This document shows, one piece after another, positions 27,093-35,275 of a stretch of 64,000 bases of DNA. Source of the stretch: Chitinophaga agri (lineage in GTDB: Bacteria; Bacteroidota; Bacteroidia; Chitinophagales; Chitinophagaceae); the NCBI RefSeq assembly GCF_010093065.1, contig NZ_CP048113.1:3844001-3908000 (forward strand), in the 5' to 3' direction. Positions within the stretch are counted from its first letter, which is position 1, and every line of letters begins with the position of its first letter. The notes below the pieces were generated by a model, which was not told where the DNA came from, ran no database searches, and worked only from the letters and a program-made list of their open reading frames with translations. The position numbers and the translations under genes were made by a program.

Positions 27093-27287
27093 TCAGGATG
27101 GGCGGTCTTTGGTACTACGTATCAGACCTATACCCGCAAAGAAAAAAACTGCACCCAGTATCGAGTAAATAATAACTCCCTTAATGCTCCTTGTACCTCC
27201 ACTACTGTTCATGAAATTGACGGCTCCCAGTATCAGACCCGCAATCCCAAGAAAGGTCAGGAGCATCCCGATAACCCGTTTTTCCAT
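27093..27287 (-). CDS. Small two-helix membrane protein
   Basis: 64 residues with two hydrophobic helices (VIGMLLTFLGIAGLILGAVNFM and VIIYSILGAVFFFAGIGLI) separated by a short Ser/Gly loop, ending in a charged tail KDRPS. The start follows a normal ATG and the composition is clearly that of a membrane protein. Such small inner-membrane proteins are common in Chitinophagaceae; no function can be assigned. It is divergent from the ABC exporter gene. Confidence 0.7.
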   Translation of the reverse strand: MEKRVIGMLLTFLGIAGLILGAVNFMNSSGGTRSIKGVIIYSILGAVFFFAGIGLIRSTKDRPS

Positions 27288-27453
27288 AACTTTTTATTCG
27301 CTGTAATGCAAAATGCATGCCCCTGCTGCTGGCCGGCACATGTCCCCAAATGTATAAACGTCACCTATCTACCTGTAAATGAAACATCTAACCCAAAAAC
27401 AAGGACAAACTGTCACTTTTACTGCATGGTGCAATTTTTGCCCACCTCCCGGC

Positions 27454-29208
27454 ATGAAGATCTTCTGGAATTATATGCGCCCCCATCGCTGGATGATCGG
27501 TTTATCCCTCCTGCTGGCTGGTCTTGGCCAGCTGGCTACCATGGTTGACCCGCTCATCTTTGGGAAGATCATAGACGATTACGCCCTGCATCCCGGTAAC
27601 AGACCGCAACATGAACTCGTCCGGGGAGTGCTCTTCTGGCTGGCCATAGCCATAGGCGTAGCCATGCTGGCAAGGCTCTTCCGATCGCTCCAGGACTTCG
27701 TCATGCGCATCATCGTACAGCGGTTCGGTATGCAGGTATTCAACGATGGACTCAAACAGACCCTCCGCCTTTCCTACCAGGAATTTGAAGAACAACGGAG
27801 TGGTGAGACCGTCGCCCTGCTACAAAAAGTACGCAACGACACCGAACGGTTCTTCAACTCCTTTATCAATATCCTGTTCTCCTCCCTCGTTGGCGTTGGC
27901 TTCCTGATATGGTACGCCATCAATAAACACTGGCTGCTCGTTCCAGTATTCTTTATTGGTGTGCTGGTACTGGGTTCACTCGCCGGTTTATTAAGCCGCA
28001 GAATGAAACAGGTACAACGGAGCATCAATAAGGAAACATTGAAACTATCCGGTACGATCACCGAGTCACTCCGCAATATCGAACTCGTAAAAAGCCTGGG
28101 ACTCACCTTTCCGGAGATACGCCGGCTCCGCACCTTCACCAGGAACATCTACGACCTGGAAATAAAGAAAGTAAAGCAGGTACGTACGCTGTCATTCGTA
28201 CAGGGCACGACCCTGAACCTGCTTCGTCAGTCCATCCTTTTTATATTACTCTGGCTGATCTTCCGCAAGGTGCTCAGCACCGGCGAACTGATTGCCATGC
28301 AATTTATATCGGCAACGATCTTCACACCACTGCAGGAACTGGGTAACATCATCGTTCTCTACAGGGAAGCACAAAGCTCGCTGCTGCTGTTCGATCAGCT
28401 GATGCACAAACCGGTAGAACAGCGACCTGCCAGTCCGGTAGAACTGGGCACACTGGAAAGTATCCGCTTCACAGATATCGTGTTCAAACACCAGACAGCC
28501 ACCCACCATGCACTGGATGGCATCAGTTTCAGCGCTTCCATGGGCGATACGATCGCTTTTGTCGGCCCTTCCGGTTCCGGTAAATCCACGCTGGTAAAAT
28601 TGCTGTTAGGGCTGTACCAACCGATATCCGGAGAGATCTACTTCAACGATATTCCATCAGGTGAGATCCGGTTCAACCAGATGCGCCGTCAGATCGGTTT
28701 TGTTTCCCAGGATACACAGTTGTTTGCCGGTACGATCAAAGACAACCTGCTGTTCGTGAAACCTGATGCGACCGGGGAAGAGATGCTGGAAGCACTTCAT
28801 AAAGCTTCCTGCGACCAGTTACTGGCACGTTCTCCACAAGGTTTGAACACTATACTCGGCGAAGGCGGGTTGAAACTCTCAGGCGGCGAAAAACAGCGTA
28901 TTTCTATCGCCCGGGCCCTGATCCGCCATCCACGCCTGCTGATATTCGATGAGGCCACCTCCGCCCTCGACTCTCTCACGGAAGAAGCCATTACCGATAC
29001 CGTCCGGCATATCTCTGCCCTCAGAGAACAGCTGAACATCCTCATCGCTCACCGGTTGTCTACCATCATGCATGCGGATACTATCTATGTGCTTGAAAAA
29101 GGAAAGATCGTGGAAACGGGCACACATCAGGCCCTGCTCGAACAAAAGGGACTTTATTATGCCATGTGGCGCCAGCAGATAGGCGAACGCCGCAGTATCG
29201 TACAGTAA
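27454..29208 (+). CDS. ABC exporter (fused permease and ATPase, MsbA/MDR type)
   Basis: 584 residues from MKIFWNYMRPHRW at 27454; the frame is open to 27379, but the extra 25 residues include two Cys and two Pro runs unlike this family. The N-terminal 320 residues are a six-helix exporter membrane domain (LSLLLAGLGQLATMVDPLIFGKIIDDY at the first helix, with an elbow helix before it). The C-terminal ATPase has Walker A GPSGSGKST, Q-loop FVSQDT, signature LSGGEKQRISIARAL, Walker B LLIFDEATSALD and the H-loop AHRLST. It should work as a homodimer exporting a lipid, peptide or drug. The next gene (ndh) starts 60 bases later, perhaps co-transcribed. Confidence 0.92.
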   Translation: MKIFWNYMRPHRWMIGLSLLLAGLGQLATMVDPLIFGKIIDDYALHPGNRPQHELVRGVLFWLAIAIGVAMLARLFRSLQDFVMRIIVQRFGMQVFNDGLKQTLRLSYQEFEEQRSGETVALLQKVRNDTERFFNSFINILFSSLVGVGFLIWYAINKHWLLVPVFFIGVLVLGSLAGLLSRRMKQVQRSINKETLKLSGTITESLRNIELVKSLGLTFPEIRRLRTFTRNIYDLEIKKVKQVRTLSFVQGTTLNLLRQSILFILLWLIFRKVLSTGELIAMQFISATIFTPLQELGNIIVLYREAQSSLLLFDQLMHKPVEQRPASPVELGTLESIRFTDIVFKHQTATHHALDGISFSASMGDTIAFVGPSGSGKSTLVKLLLGLYQPISGEIYFNDIPSGEIRFNQMRRQIGFVSQDTQLFAGTIKDNLLFVKPDATGEEMLEALHKASCDQLLARSPQGLNTILGEGGLKLSGGEKQRISIARALIRHPRLLIFDEATSALDSLTEEAITDTVRHISALREQLNILIAHRLSTIMHADTIYVLEKGKIVETGTHQALLEQKGLYYAMWRQQIGERRSIVQ

Positions 29209-29268
29209 GAGCGGTATTTCCGGGGGCATGGTTTTTGGGCCGCACAGGCTATACAAAACCATTGCTTT

Positions 29269-30612
29269 ATGGAACAGATGAGGCAGATCACCCTGAATAT
29301 TCCGCCCACTACCAAGCCCAGGGTAGTCATTGTAGGCGCCGGATTCGGCGGACTGAACACCGCACAGCACCTTCCGGACGACAAGTTCCAGATCGTACTG
29401 TTCGACAAGCATAACTACCATACATTTCAGCCACTGTTATACCAGGTCGCCTCTGCTGCCTTACAGGCCGACTCTATTGCCGGACCACTCCGGAATCTGT
29501 TCCATGGTACGAGAGACTTTCACTTCAGAATGCTGCGTGTACTATCCGTAGATACACTGACGAATACCATTAATACTTCCGCAGGATCTTTGCACTATGA
29601 CTATCTCGTGATATCCACCGGCGCAAAGACCAATTACTTCGGCAACGAGAACATGCAACGTTATGCGTTACCGTTGAAAACCATACCCGATGCGTTGAAC
29701 ATGCGCAGCCAGCTGATGCAGCTCTTCGAGTGGGCCAGTATGAATGCCAACCCGGACATCGCTGATCATATGCTGAACGTTGTGCTCGTAGGTGCTGGTC
29801 CGACAGGTGTTGAAATGGCCGGCGCTTTATCAGAGCTGCGAAAGAATGTATTACCCAAAGACTATCCCGCACTCGACTTCAGTAAAATGAGGATCTTCCT
29901 GCTGGATGGTCTCGACAGGGTACTACCGCCCATGCATCCCAAATCAAGCGCCCGTGCACAACGATACCTCGAGAAGATGGGCGTGATCATCAAACTGGGC
30001 GTGATCGTACAGGACTATGACGGAGAAACGATCACGCTGAAGACAGGAGAACAGATCAAATCATATCTCGTAGTGTGGAGCGCCGGTGTAACAGGAGAAG
30101 TACTGGCAGGCATACCGAAAGAGTGGACGGAACGCGGTAAGTTGCTCACCGATCCACATTGCAGGGTAATAGGCAGCAACAATGTCTTTGCTATTGGTGA
30201 TATCGCGCTGATGAAACTGGAAGACTATCCTAAAGGGCATCCGGGCGTAGCACAACCAGCCATACAGATGGGGAAATATATTGGTAAACATTTATACAAG
30301 CTACATACAAATGAGCCTGTCAAACCATTCAAATACTTTGATAAAGGTTCACTTGCCACGGTAGGCAGAGGTAAAGCAGTAGCGGATCTGCCAAAGAACA
30401 TTCATCTTGGCGGACGACTGGCCTGGTGGATATGGTTATTTGTACACGTCAATTTCCTTGTCAGTTTCCGTAACAAATTACTGGTGCTGGCTAACTGGAT
30501 ATGGAACCTTTTCACATTCGATAAAGGCAACAGACTGATCATCCGTCCATACATCCGGAAAGGAGATGAACGTGCGAAAGCTGTATTCACTGAAAACGAG
30601 GTGGGCAGTTAG
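29269..30612 (+). CDS. ndh: Type II NADH:quinone dehydrogenase
   Basis: 447 residues. Single-subunit flavoenzyme that oxidises NADH and reduces membrane quinone without pumping protons. FAD-binding RVVIVGAGFGGLNTA at the N-terminus, the quinone-site segment HTFQPLLYQVA, the NAD-binding VVLVGAGPTGVEMAGAL near residue 170, and FAIGDIA before the C-terminal FAD contact VAQPAIQMGKY are all in place. The C-terminal part contains amphipathic/hydrophobic helices (LAWWIWLFVHVNFLVSFRNKLLVLANWIWNLFTF) for membrane attachment, as usual in this family. It follows the ABC exporter gene closely and ends well before a terminator ahead of xseA. Confidence 0.94.
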   Translation: MEQMRQITLNIPPTTKPRVVIVGAGFGGLNTAQHLPDDKFQIVLFDKHNYHTFQPLLYQVASAALQADSIAGPLRNLFHGTRDFHFRMLRVLSVDTLTNTINTSAGSLHYDYLVISTGAKTNYFGNENMQRYALPLKTIPDALNMRSQLMQLFEWASMNANPDIADHMLNVVLVGAGPTGVEMAGALSELRKNVLPKDYPALDFSKMRIFLLDGLDRVLPPMHPKSSARAQRYLEKMGVIIKLGVIVQDYDGETITLKTGEQIKSYLVVWSAGVTGEVLAGIPKEWTERGKLLTDPHCRVIGSNNVFAIGDIALMKLEDYPKGHPGVAQPAIQMGKYIGKHLYKLHTNEPVKPFKYFDKGSLATVGRGKAVADLPKNIHLGGRLAWWIWLFVHVNFLVSFRNKLLVLANWIWNLFTFDKGNRLIIRPYIRKGDERAKAVFTENEVGS

Positions 30613-30747
30613 TTTCAAAAGAAATGTTAATGTTCCGCTGGTTAACTTCCCGTTAACCTTTTTGGTGGCCTGAAGTGCTAATATTGTTATCACATAAGGT
30701 AGCGTGAACTACTTTTATTTTGTTTTCATAACGTGGAATTAGACAAC

Positions 30748-30773
30748 GGCTGCCTTTTCAGGCGGCCTTTTTT
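30748..30773 (+). terminator. Terminator between ndh and xseA
   Basis: 7-bp stem GGCTGCC with GGCGGCC around loop TTTTCA, then six T residues (30768-30773). It ends only 9 bases before the first possible xseA start codon. Confidence 0.8.
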
Positions 30774-30782
30774 AGTACCTTC

Positions 30783-32231
30783 GTGTCTGCTTTGGAAACT
30801 AGAAACTACATAACGTTATCACAACTGGCAGCCGGCATTCAGGGTACAATCAAGAACGCTTTTTCAGGACAGAGTTACTGGGTCGTGGCCGATATTACCA
30901 GCCACTCCTTTTATCCTGCCAAAGGGTACCACTATTTTGATCTTGTTGAGAAGGATGCCGGTAGTCACCAGCTCACCGCAAAACTCTCCGCTACCGCCTG
31001 GGGCAATGGTGGTAACCGCATCAAGGAATTTGAGCATGTTACCGGACAGCGTTTCTCTAATGATATGCAGGTGCTCGTGCGCGTAGCGGTGGAATACCAT
31101 CCTGTATACGGACTGAAACTGTCGCTGCTGGATATTGATCCCAGCTTCACCATCGGGCAGCTCGAAAAGCAGAAACAGGCGACTTTACAGCGACTGATAA
31201 CGGATTGTGCCGACATCATCCGCAAAACACCGGAAGGCTTCATGACGCGCAACAAAGCGTTACGTCTTAATCCTGTGATACAACGTATTGCAGTAGTATC
31301 TTCTGCTTCTTCTGCCGGTTATCAGGACTTCATGCATACCCTCCAGGCCAATGCCTACCGGTACACCTTCTTTACGGACAACTACTTCACAGCGGTACAG
31401 GGTGAGGCCAATGCGACACAGGTATGTGCACAACTGGAAGCAATCATTGCCTCCGGTAAAAAATACGATACGGTCGTGATCATCCGGGGTGGCGGTGCAC
31501 AAACTGACCTGCTGTTGTTCGATCAGTATGCATTGGGTAAATCGGTTGCCGGCTTTCCCATACCTGTGATCACTGGTATTGGTCACCATAAGAACGAGAC
31601 CATCACCGACATGCTGGCACATACGGCTACCAAAACGCCTACCAAGGTCGCGGAACTGATCATTGCACATAACCGCGCTTTTGAAGAATCGCTGCTCACA
31701 CAACAAAGTCAGATCATTATCCGCATGCAACAGATGATGGCCAGCCGGCAGCAGCAATTATCCTCATTACATGCGCATATCATGAACCGGTCACGCGACA
31801 TCCTCACTACCCATAAAGAAGGACTGGGACGCGCGCAACAGGTGATACCGCAAAGAGCAAAACATATGCTGCTGAGACAGCGCAATGCCATTACACAACT
31901 ATCCGGGCAGTTACTTGTTAAACCAGGACAGGTAACGGCCAGCCGTCAGCAGGAACTACTGCATATCCGGAAGGACATACAGGTATATGCACGCAAACTG
32001 TTACAGCAACAGCAGCAAAAACTCGTACACCACGAAACCGTCGTCAGGATCATGAGTCCGACATCTCTTTTACAGAAAGGATTTGCGATGGTACAGCATA
32101 AAGGAAAGATCATTACCAGCGCCGCCCAGTTATCTCCCGGAGACGAGATCACCGTACAAATGGCAGATGCAGGTGTACGCGCTACTATCACTTCAAAAAC
32201 AACAACCGATGGATACGAATCTGACATATGA
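30783..32231 (+). CDS. xseA: Exodeoxyribonuclease VII large subunit
   Basis: Up to 482 residues from a GTG at 30783. Catalytic subunit of exonuclease VII, which degrades single-stranded DNA. The N-terminal OB fold (QSYWVVADITSHSFYPAKGYHYFDLVEK) is followed by the catalytic core (IAVVSSASSAGYQDFMHTL, VVIIRGGGAQTDLLLFD, PVITGIGHHKNETITDMLAHTATKTPTKVAE) and a long coiled-coil region that binds the small subunit. The stop overlaps xseB by 23 bases. The start is uncertain: a Bacteroidota -7-like box TACCTTCG covers 30776-30783, and if it is used, the GTG would precede the transcript and TTG at 30792 would be nearly leaderless. Confidence 0.92.
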   Translation: MSALETRNYITLSQLAAGIQGTIKNAFSGQSYWVVADITSHSFYPAKGYHYFDLVEKDAGSHQLTAKLSATAWGNGGNRIKEFEHVTGQRFSNDMQVLVRVAVEYHPVYGLKLSLLDIDPSFTIGQLEKQKQATLQRLITDCADIIRKTPEGFMTRNKALRLNPVIQRIAVVSSASSAGYQDFMHTLQANAYRYTFFTDNYFTAVQGEANATQVCAQLEAIIASGKKYDTVVIIRGGGAQTDLLLFDQYALGKSVAGFPIPVITGIGHHKNETITDMLAHTATKTPTKVAELIIAHNRAFEESLLTQQSQIIIRMQQMMASRQQQLSSLHAHIMNRSRDILTTHKEGLGRAQQVIPQRAKHMLLRQRNAITQLSGQLLVKPGQVTASRQQELLHIRKDIQVYARKLLQQQQQKLVHHETVVRIMSPTSLLQKGFAMVQHKGKIITSAAQLSPGDEITVQMADAGVRATITSKTTTDGYESDI

Positions 32232-32415
32232 AGCAGCTTATAAGGAACTGCAGCAGATAGCCAGGGAGATCGAAACGGAATCCGTTTCCGTAGATGTGCT
32301 GGCAGCAAGAGTGAAACGTGCTTCAGAACTGATCACCTTTTGTCAGACCCGCCTGCGGGCTACCGAAGCGGAAGTAGAGAACATCATTCAGCAGATGGAA
32401 GAGAAACCGCTTTAA
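32209..32415 (+). CDS. xseB: Exodeoxyribonuclease VII small subunit
   Basis: 68 residues from MDTNLTYEAAYKELQQIAREIE, starting inside the xseA coding sequence in another frame. XseB is a small helical hairpin that wraps the coiled coil of XseA in multiple copies. The canonical features are present: YEAAYKELQQIAREIETESVSVDVLAARVKRASELITFC, with the conserved L-E/Q-x-I-V-type first helix and the Cys-Gln turn. The 23-base overlap implies translational coupling, which is usual for these genes. Confidence 0.92.
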   Translation: MDTNLTYEAAYKELQQIAREIETESVSVDVLAARVKRASELITFCQTRLRATEAEVENIIQQMEEKPL

Positions 32416-32631
32416 GCTTTTTAAGCTGCGGCGTCATATCAACCCTGTATGACGCCGCCCCCAACCCCTTATTCATACCCTATTCCAGTCCTCCGAGCCC
32501 CGATTTCCCCCACCTTAAAGGTTTTAATATTTTAATTAAAAGCCGGTTAAAATCAATCACAGCGCATTTCCAGCCCAATCCGGTTACTGACATTTGTAGA
32601 GAATTAACTAACAGCGGCCAAACATCATCTC

Positions 32632-33888
32632 ATGAAACGAGCGATCGCACTGGCTGTAGCAACACTGGCACTATCCTGCATCGGGATTGTTGCTACCGCC
32701 CAAACCAGCTATTCTTTATCAGCGGCACTAGATACAGCCCGCACCAGCAGCCCCGTACTTAAAGCACGGTACATGAACATCGACGCAGCACAGGCTGATG
32801 TGATCACTGCAAAGTTGCGCCCCAATCCGACACTGAATAATCAGACTATGCAACTAGTCAGTTCCGATCATTTTGCCGCAGGCACCAGATGGTCTTCCAA
32901 TCAGAACAGGCAGGTATGGTACCAGGTGACCAAACCGATACAGTGGCCTAATCAGCGTAAGTACAAAATAGAAACGGCCGATAAAGACGTAAAGGTGGCC
33001 AGCAACTCCTTCCAGGAAGATCTCCGCAACCTCTCACTGAATGTAGGCTCCAGCTGGATCAATTGCTGGGTACTAAAGAAAAGACTTGCCCTGCTCAATG
33101 ACAGCCGCACCAACCTGGATACACTGGTAAAGATCAACGAACTGCGTTATAAAGACCAGGTCATCTCACAAACAGATCTGACACGTACAAAGGTATTGCT
33201 GGAACAATATGACCTGCAACTGAGTGTATTCACGCAGGATTACCAGAATGAACTACACACCCTGCAGCTATTAACCGGCAACACCACTCCGATGGATATT
33301 GATACGACCAGCGAGTTGCCCATGCAGGTACCGGCGGTAACACTGGACAGTCTTATTGCACAGACTTTACAAAACCGCGCCGACGTTGTACTCGCTAAAA
33401 GCACGATCGATGAACGAACCAGTAATGCAAGGTATCAACAGGCATTAGCCGTACCACAACCGGAACTCGGCGTGATCTACAATCCGCAGAACTCCGTACC
33501 ATACATCGGTTTCTATGGCACTATTGACCTGCCTTTCTTCAACAGGAACCAGGGAGAGATCAAAAAGGCACATATCCAGCAGCAACAGGCGCAGCAGGAA
33601 TTATCCGCCACACAGCGACAGGCACAGACGGAAGTAGTGACGGCCTATAACACCTGGCAACTACAGAAAAAGAACATGGAGAAATACACAGGTATACTTC
33701 GTCAGTCGCAGCAGATCCTCAACAATGTGAAATATGCGTATCTGCGGGGTGGCACCAGCATCATCGACTTCCTGGATGCACAGCGCAACTGGTATGACAC
33801 CAACCTGCTGTACTATGACTCTCTTCAGGCATACTATCAGAGCTACATACAACTATTATTTGCTACAGGCCTAATAAACCAATTATAA
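32632..33888 (+). CDS. TolC-family outer-membrane efflux channel (CzcC/CusC-like)
   Basis: 418 residues with signal peptide MKRAIALAVATLALSCIGIVATAQ. Two outer-membrane-efflux repeats form the trimeric channel: the first opens with LSAALDTARTSSPVLKAR, the second with LDSLIAQTLQNRADVVLAKS. Long helical stretches (KKAHIQQQQAQQELSATQRQAQTEV) form the periplasmic tunnel. It is the first gene of a four-gene efflux operon and ends one base before the adaptor gene. A weak -7-like box GACATTTG lies at 32589-32596. The genes that follow identify the system as heavy-metal efflux. Confidence 0.92.
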   Translation: MKRAIALAVATLALSCIGIVATAQTSYSLSAALDTARTSSPVLKARYMNIDAAQADVITAKLRPNPTLNNQTMQLVSSDHFAAGTRWSSNQNRQVWYQVTKPIQWPNQRKYKIETADKDVKVASNSFQEDLRNLSLNVGSSWINCWVLKKRLALLNDSRTNLDTLVKINELRYKDQVISQTDLTRTKVLLEQYDLQLSVFTQDYQNELHTLQLLTGNTTPMDIDTTSELPMQVPAVTLDSLIAQTLQNRADVVLAKSTIDERTSNARYQQALAVPQPELGVIYNPQNSVPYIGFYGTIDLPFFNRNQGEIKKAHIQQQQAQQELSATQRQAQTEVVTAYNTWQLQKKNMEKYTGILRQSQQILNNVKYAYLRGGTSIIDFLDAQRNWYDTNLLYYDSLQAYYQSYIQLLFATGLINQL

Positions 33889-33889
33889 T

Positions 33890-34903
33890 ATGCAACGCAT
33901 CACTTACTACTTCTTCGCAGTTGCACTCCTGCTGGCAGGATGTAAACATACAACCACACCAACGGTGACTGTTACAGAAGACCCTTCTCCCGTAGTCACC
34001 AATAACGGAGAACAGATCACCTTTCCGGATACCGCAGCTTCAAATTTCTTCGCTGTCGAAGCAGTCGGCGACTCAGCACTCAACGGTACGTTACATGCAC
34101 CGGGCAAGGTAGCTGCGACCGTCGTACGTGCTGATGAAGGCGGACAAAACATTGTACTGTTTGATGATGCTGGTCTGAACAGTGACTATTCACAACTGAT
34201 CCAGCATAAGATCAATATCAATCATATACAACAGATCAATATCAATCAGCGTAAAATAGAACTTGACCGTACGCAGGACCTGTATGATCATGGCGCTGCC
34301 AGCGGAAGAGACATCCTGGAAGCAAAGTCTAACCTCTCCATGGAGCAGACCAACCTGGCCAATGAGAAGACACAGCTGATAGAACATGAATCAGGATTAA
34401 AAGCAGCCGGCTTTGATCCGGAAGCATTACGCAGCGCCAGTCAGGGATCCGTATATATCATCTGTGATATTCCAGAGAATCAGCTGAACAATGTGAAGAA
34501 AGGTGCTCCCTGTTCCATCGTACTGTCATCATTCCCCGATAATACTTACAATGGTAAAGTAGAAGACATCGCTGATGTAATAGACGATGCGACCCGCATG
34601 ATCAAACTGCGTATCAAACTGACGATCCCCGATACGCAGATCCGCGCCGGCATGTTTGCTACTGTGACGTTTCAGGTACATAGCGACAATCAGGGCATCA
34701 ATATCAGCCGGGATGCGCTGGTCACTTCCGAAGGACAGAACTATGTATTTGTGCGTACAGCACCCAATACCTTTACCAGAAGAGAGATACGTACCGGTCA
34801 GCAGATAGGCGACCGTATAGCAGTTTACAGCGGATTAAAGAACGGCGAAAGTGTAGTGATCAAAGGTGTCATGCAACTGAAAGGTCTGAGCTTCGGTTAC
34901 TAA
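33890..34903 (+). CDS. RND efflux periplasmic adaptor, shortened lipoyl domain
   Basis: 337 residues, shorter than the usual 370-420. Lipoprotein signal MQRITYYFFAVALLLAGCKH with lipobox LAGC anchors it to the inner membrane. A helical hairpin is clear (INQRKIELDRTQDLYDHGAASGRDILEAKSNLSMEQTNLANEK), followed by a beta-barrel domain (VYIICDIPENQLNNVKKGAPCSIVLSSFPDNTYNGKVEDIADVID) and a membrane-proximal domain. The odd point is around residues 65-100: the two half-motifs of a biotinyl-lipoyl domain (G-x-V ... G-x-x-V-x-K-G-Q) are not recognisable. It should link the RND pump to the TolC channel. Confidence 0.85.
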   Translation: MQRITYYFFAVALLLAGCKHTTTPTVTVTEDPSPVVTNNGEQITFPDTAASNFFAVEAVGDSALNGTLHAPGKVAATVVRADEGGQNIVLFDDAGLNSDYSQLIQHKININHIQQININQRKIELDRTQDLYDHGAASGRDILEAKSNLSMEQTNLANEKTQLIEHESGLKAAGFDPEALRSASQGSVYIICDIPENQLNNVKKGAPCSIVLSSFPDNTYNGKVEDIADVIDDATRMIKLRIKLTIPDTQIRAGMFATVTFQVHSDNQGINISRDALVTSEGQNYVFVRTAPNTFTRREIRTGQQIGDRIAVYSGLKNGESVVIKGVMQLKGLSFGY

Positions 34904-34946
34904 TCACCCTCCTTCCATATAACATTCATATTAACACCAGCACCCC

Positions 34947-35252
34947 ATGCTACAGGCACAGATATTCATAGACAAAGACGAAGTACACGGCACACAGCCC
35001 CTGTATGAATTTATCATACAGTTCCTCCTCAAACAGAACGTGGCAGGAGCAACCGCCTTCCGTGGCGTGATCGGATTCGGAGAACACCATCAGCTAAAAA
35101 GACCGGACAGCCTGTTCAGCTTTGATGAACCACCGATGCTTATCACTTTCATTGACGAAAACGAAAAAGTACTGAATGCACTCACCGCCCTGCGCACGCA
35201 GGTGAGCAGCGGCTTTATCGTGATCAGTAAAGTAGCGCGTTTTCAAATATAA
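34947..35252 (+). CDS. DUF190 family protein inside the metal-efflux operon
   Basis: 101 residues. Matches the DUF190 family: start LQAQIFIDKDEVHGTQPLYEFIIQFLLKQNVAGATAFRGVIGFGEH, then PPMLITFIDENEKVLNALTALRTQV and closing strand IVISKVARF. The fold is ferredoxin-like and related to PII signal and CutA-type trimeric proteins, which often bind nucleotides or metals. It lies 43 bases after the adaptor gene and 23 bases before the pump gene, so it is within the operon. A regulatory or metal-sensing role for the pump is plausible but unproven. Confidence 0.85.
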   Translation: MLQAQIFIDKDEVHGTQPLYEFIIQFLLKQNVAGATAFRGVIGFGEHHQLKRPDSLFSFDEPPMLITFIDENEKVLNALTALRTQVSSGFIVISKVARFQI

Positions 35253-35275
35253 TGACCGACTGAAACAGACATCCC

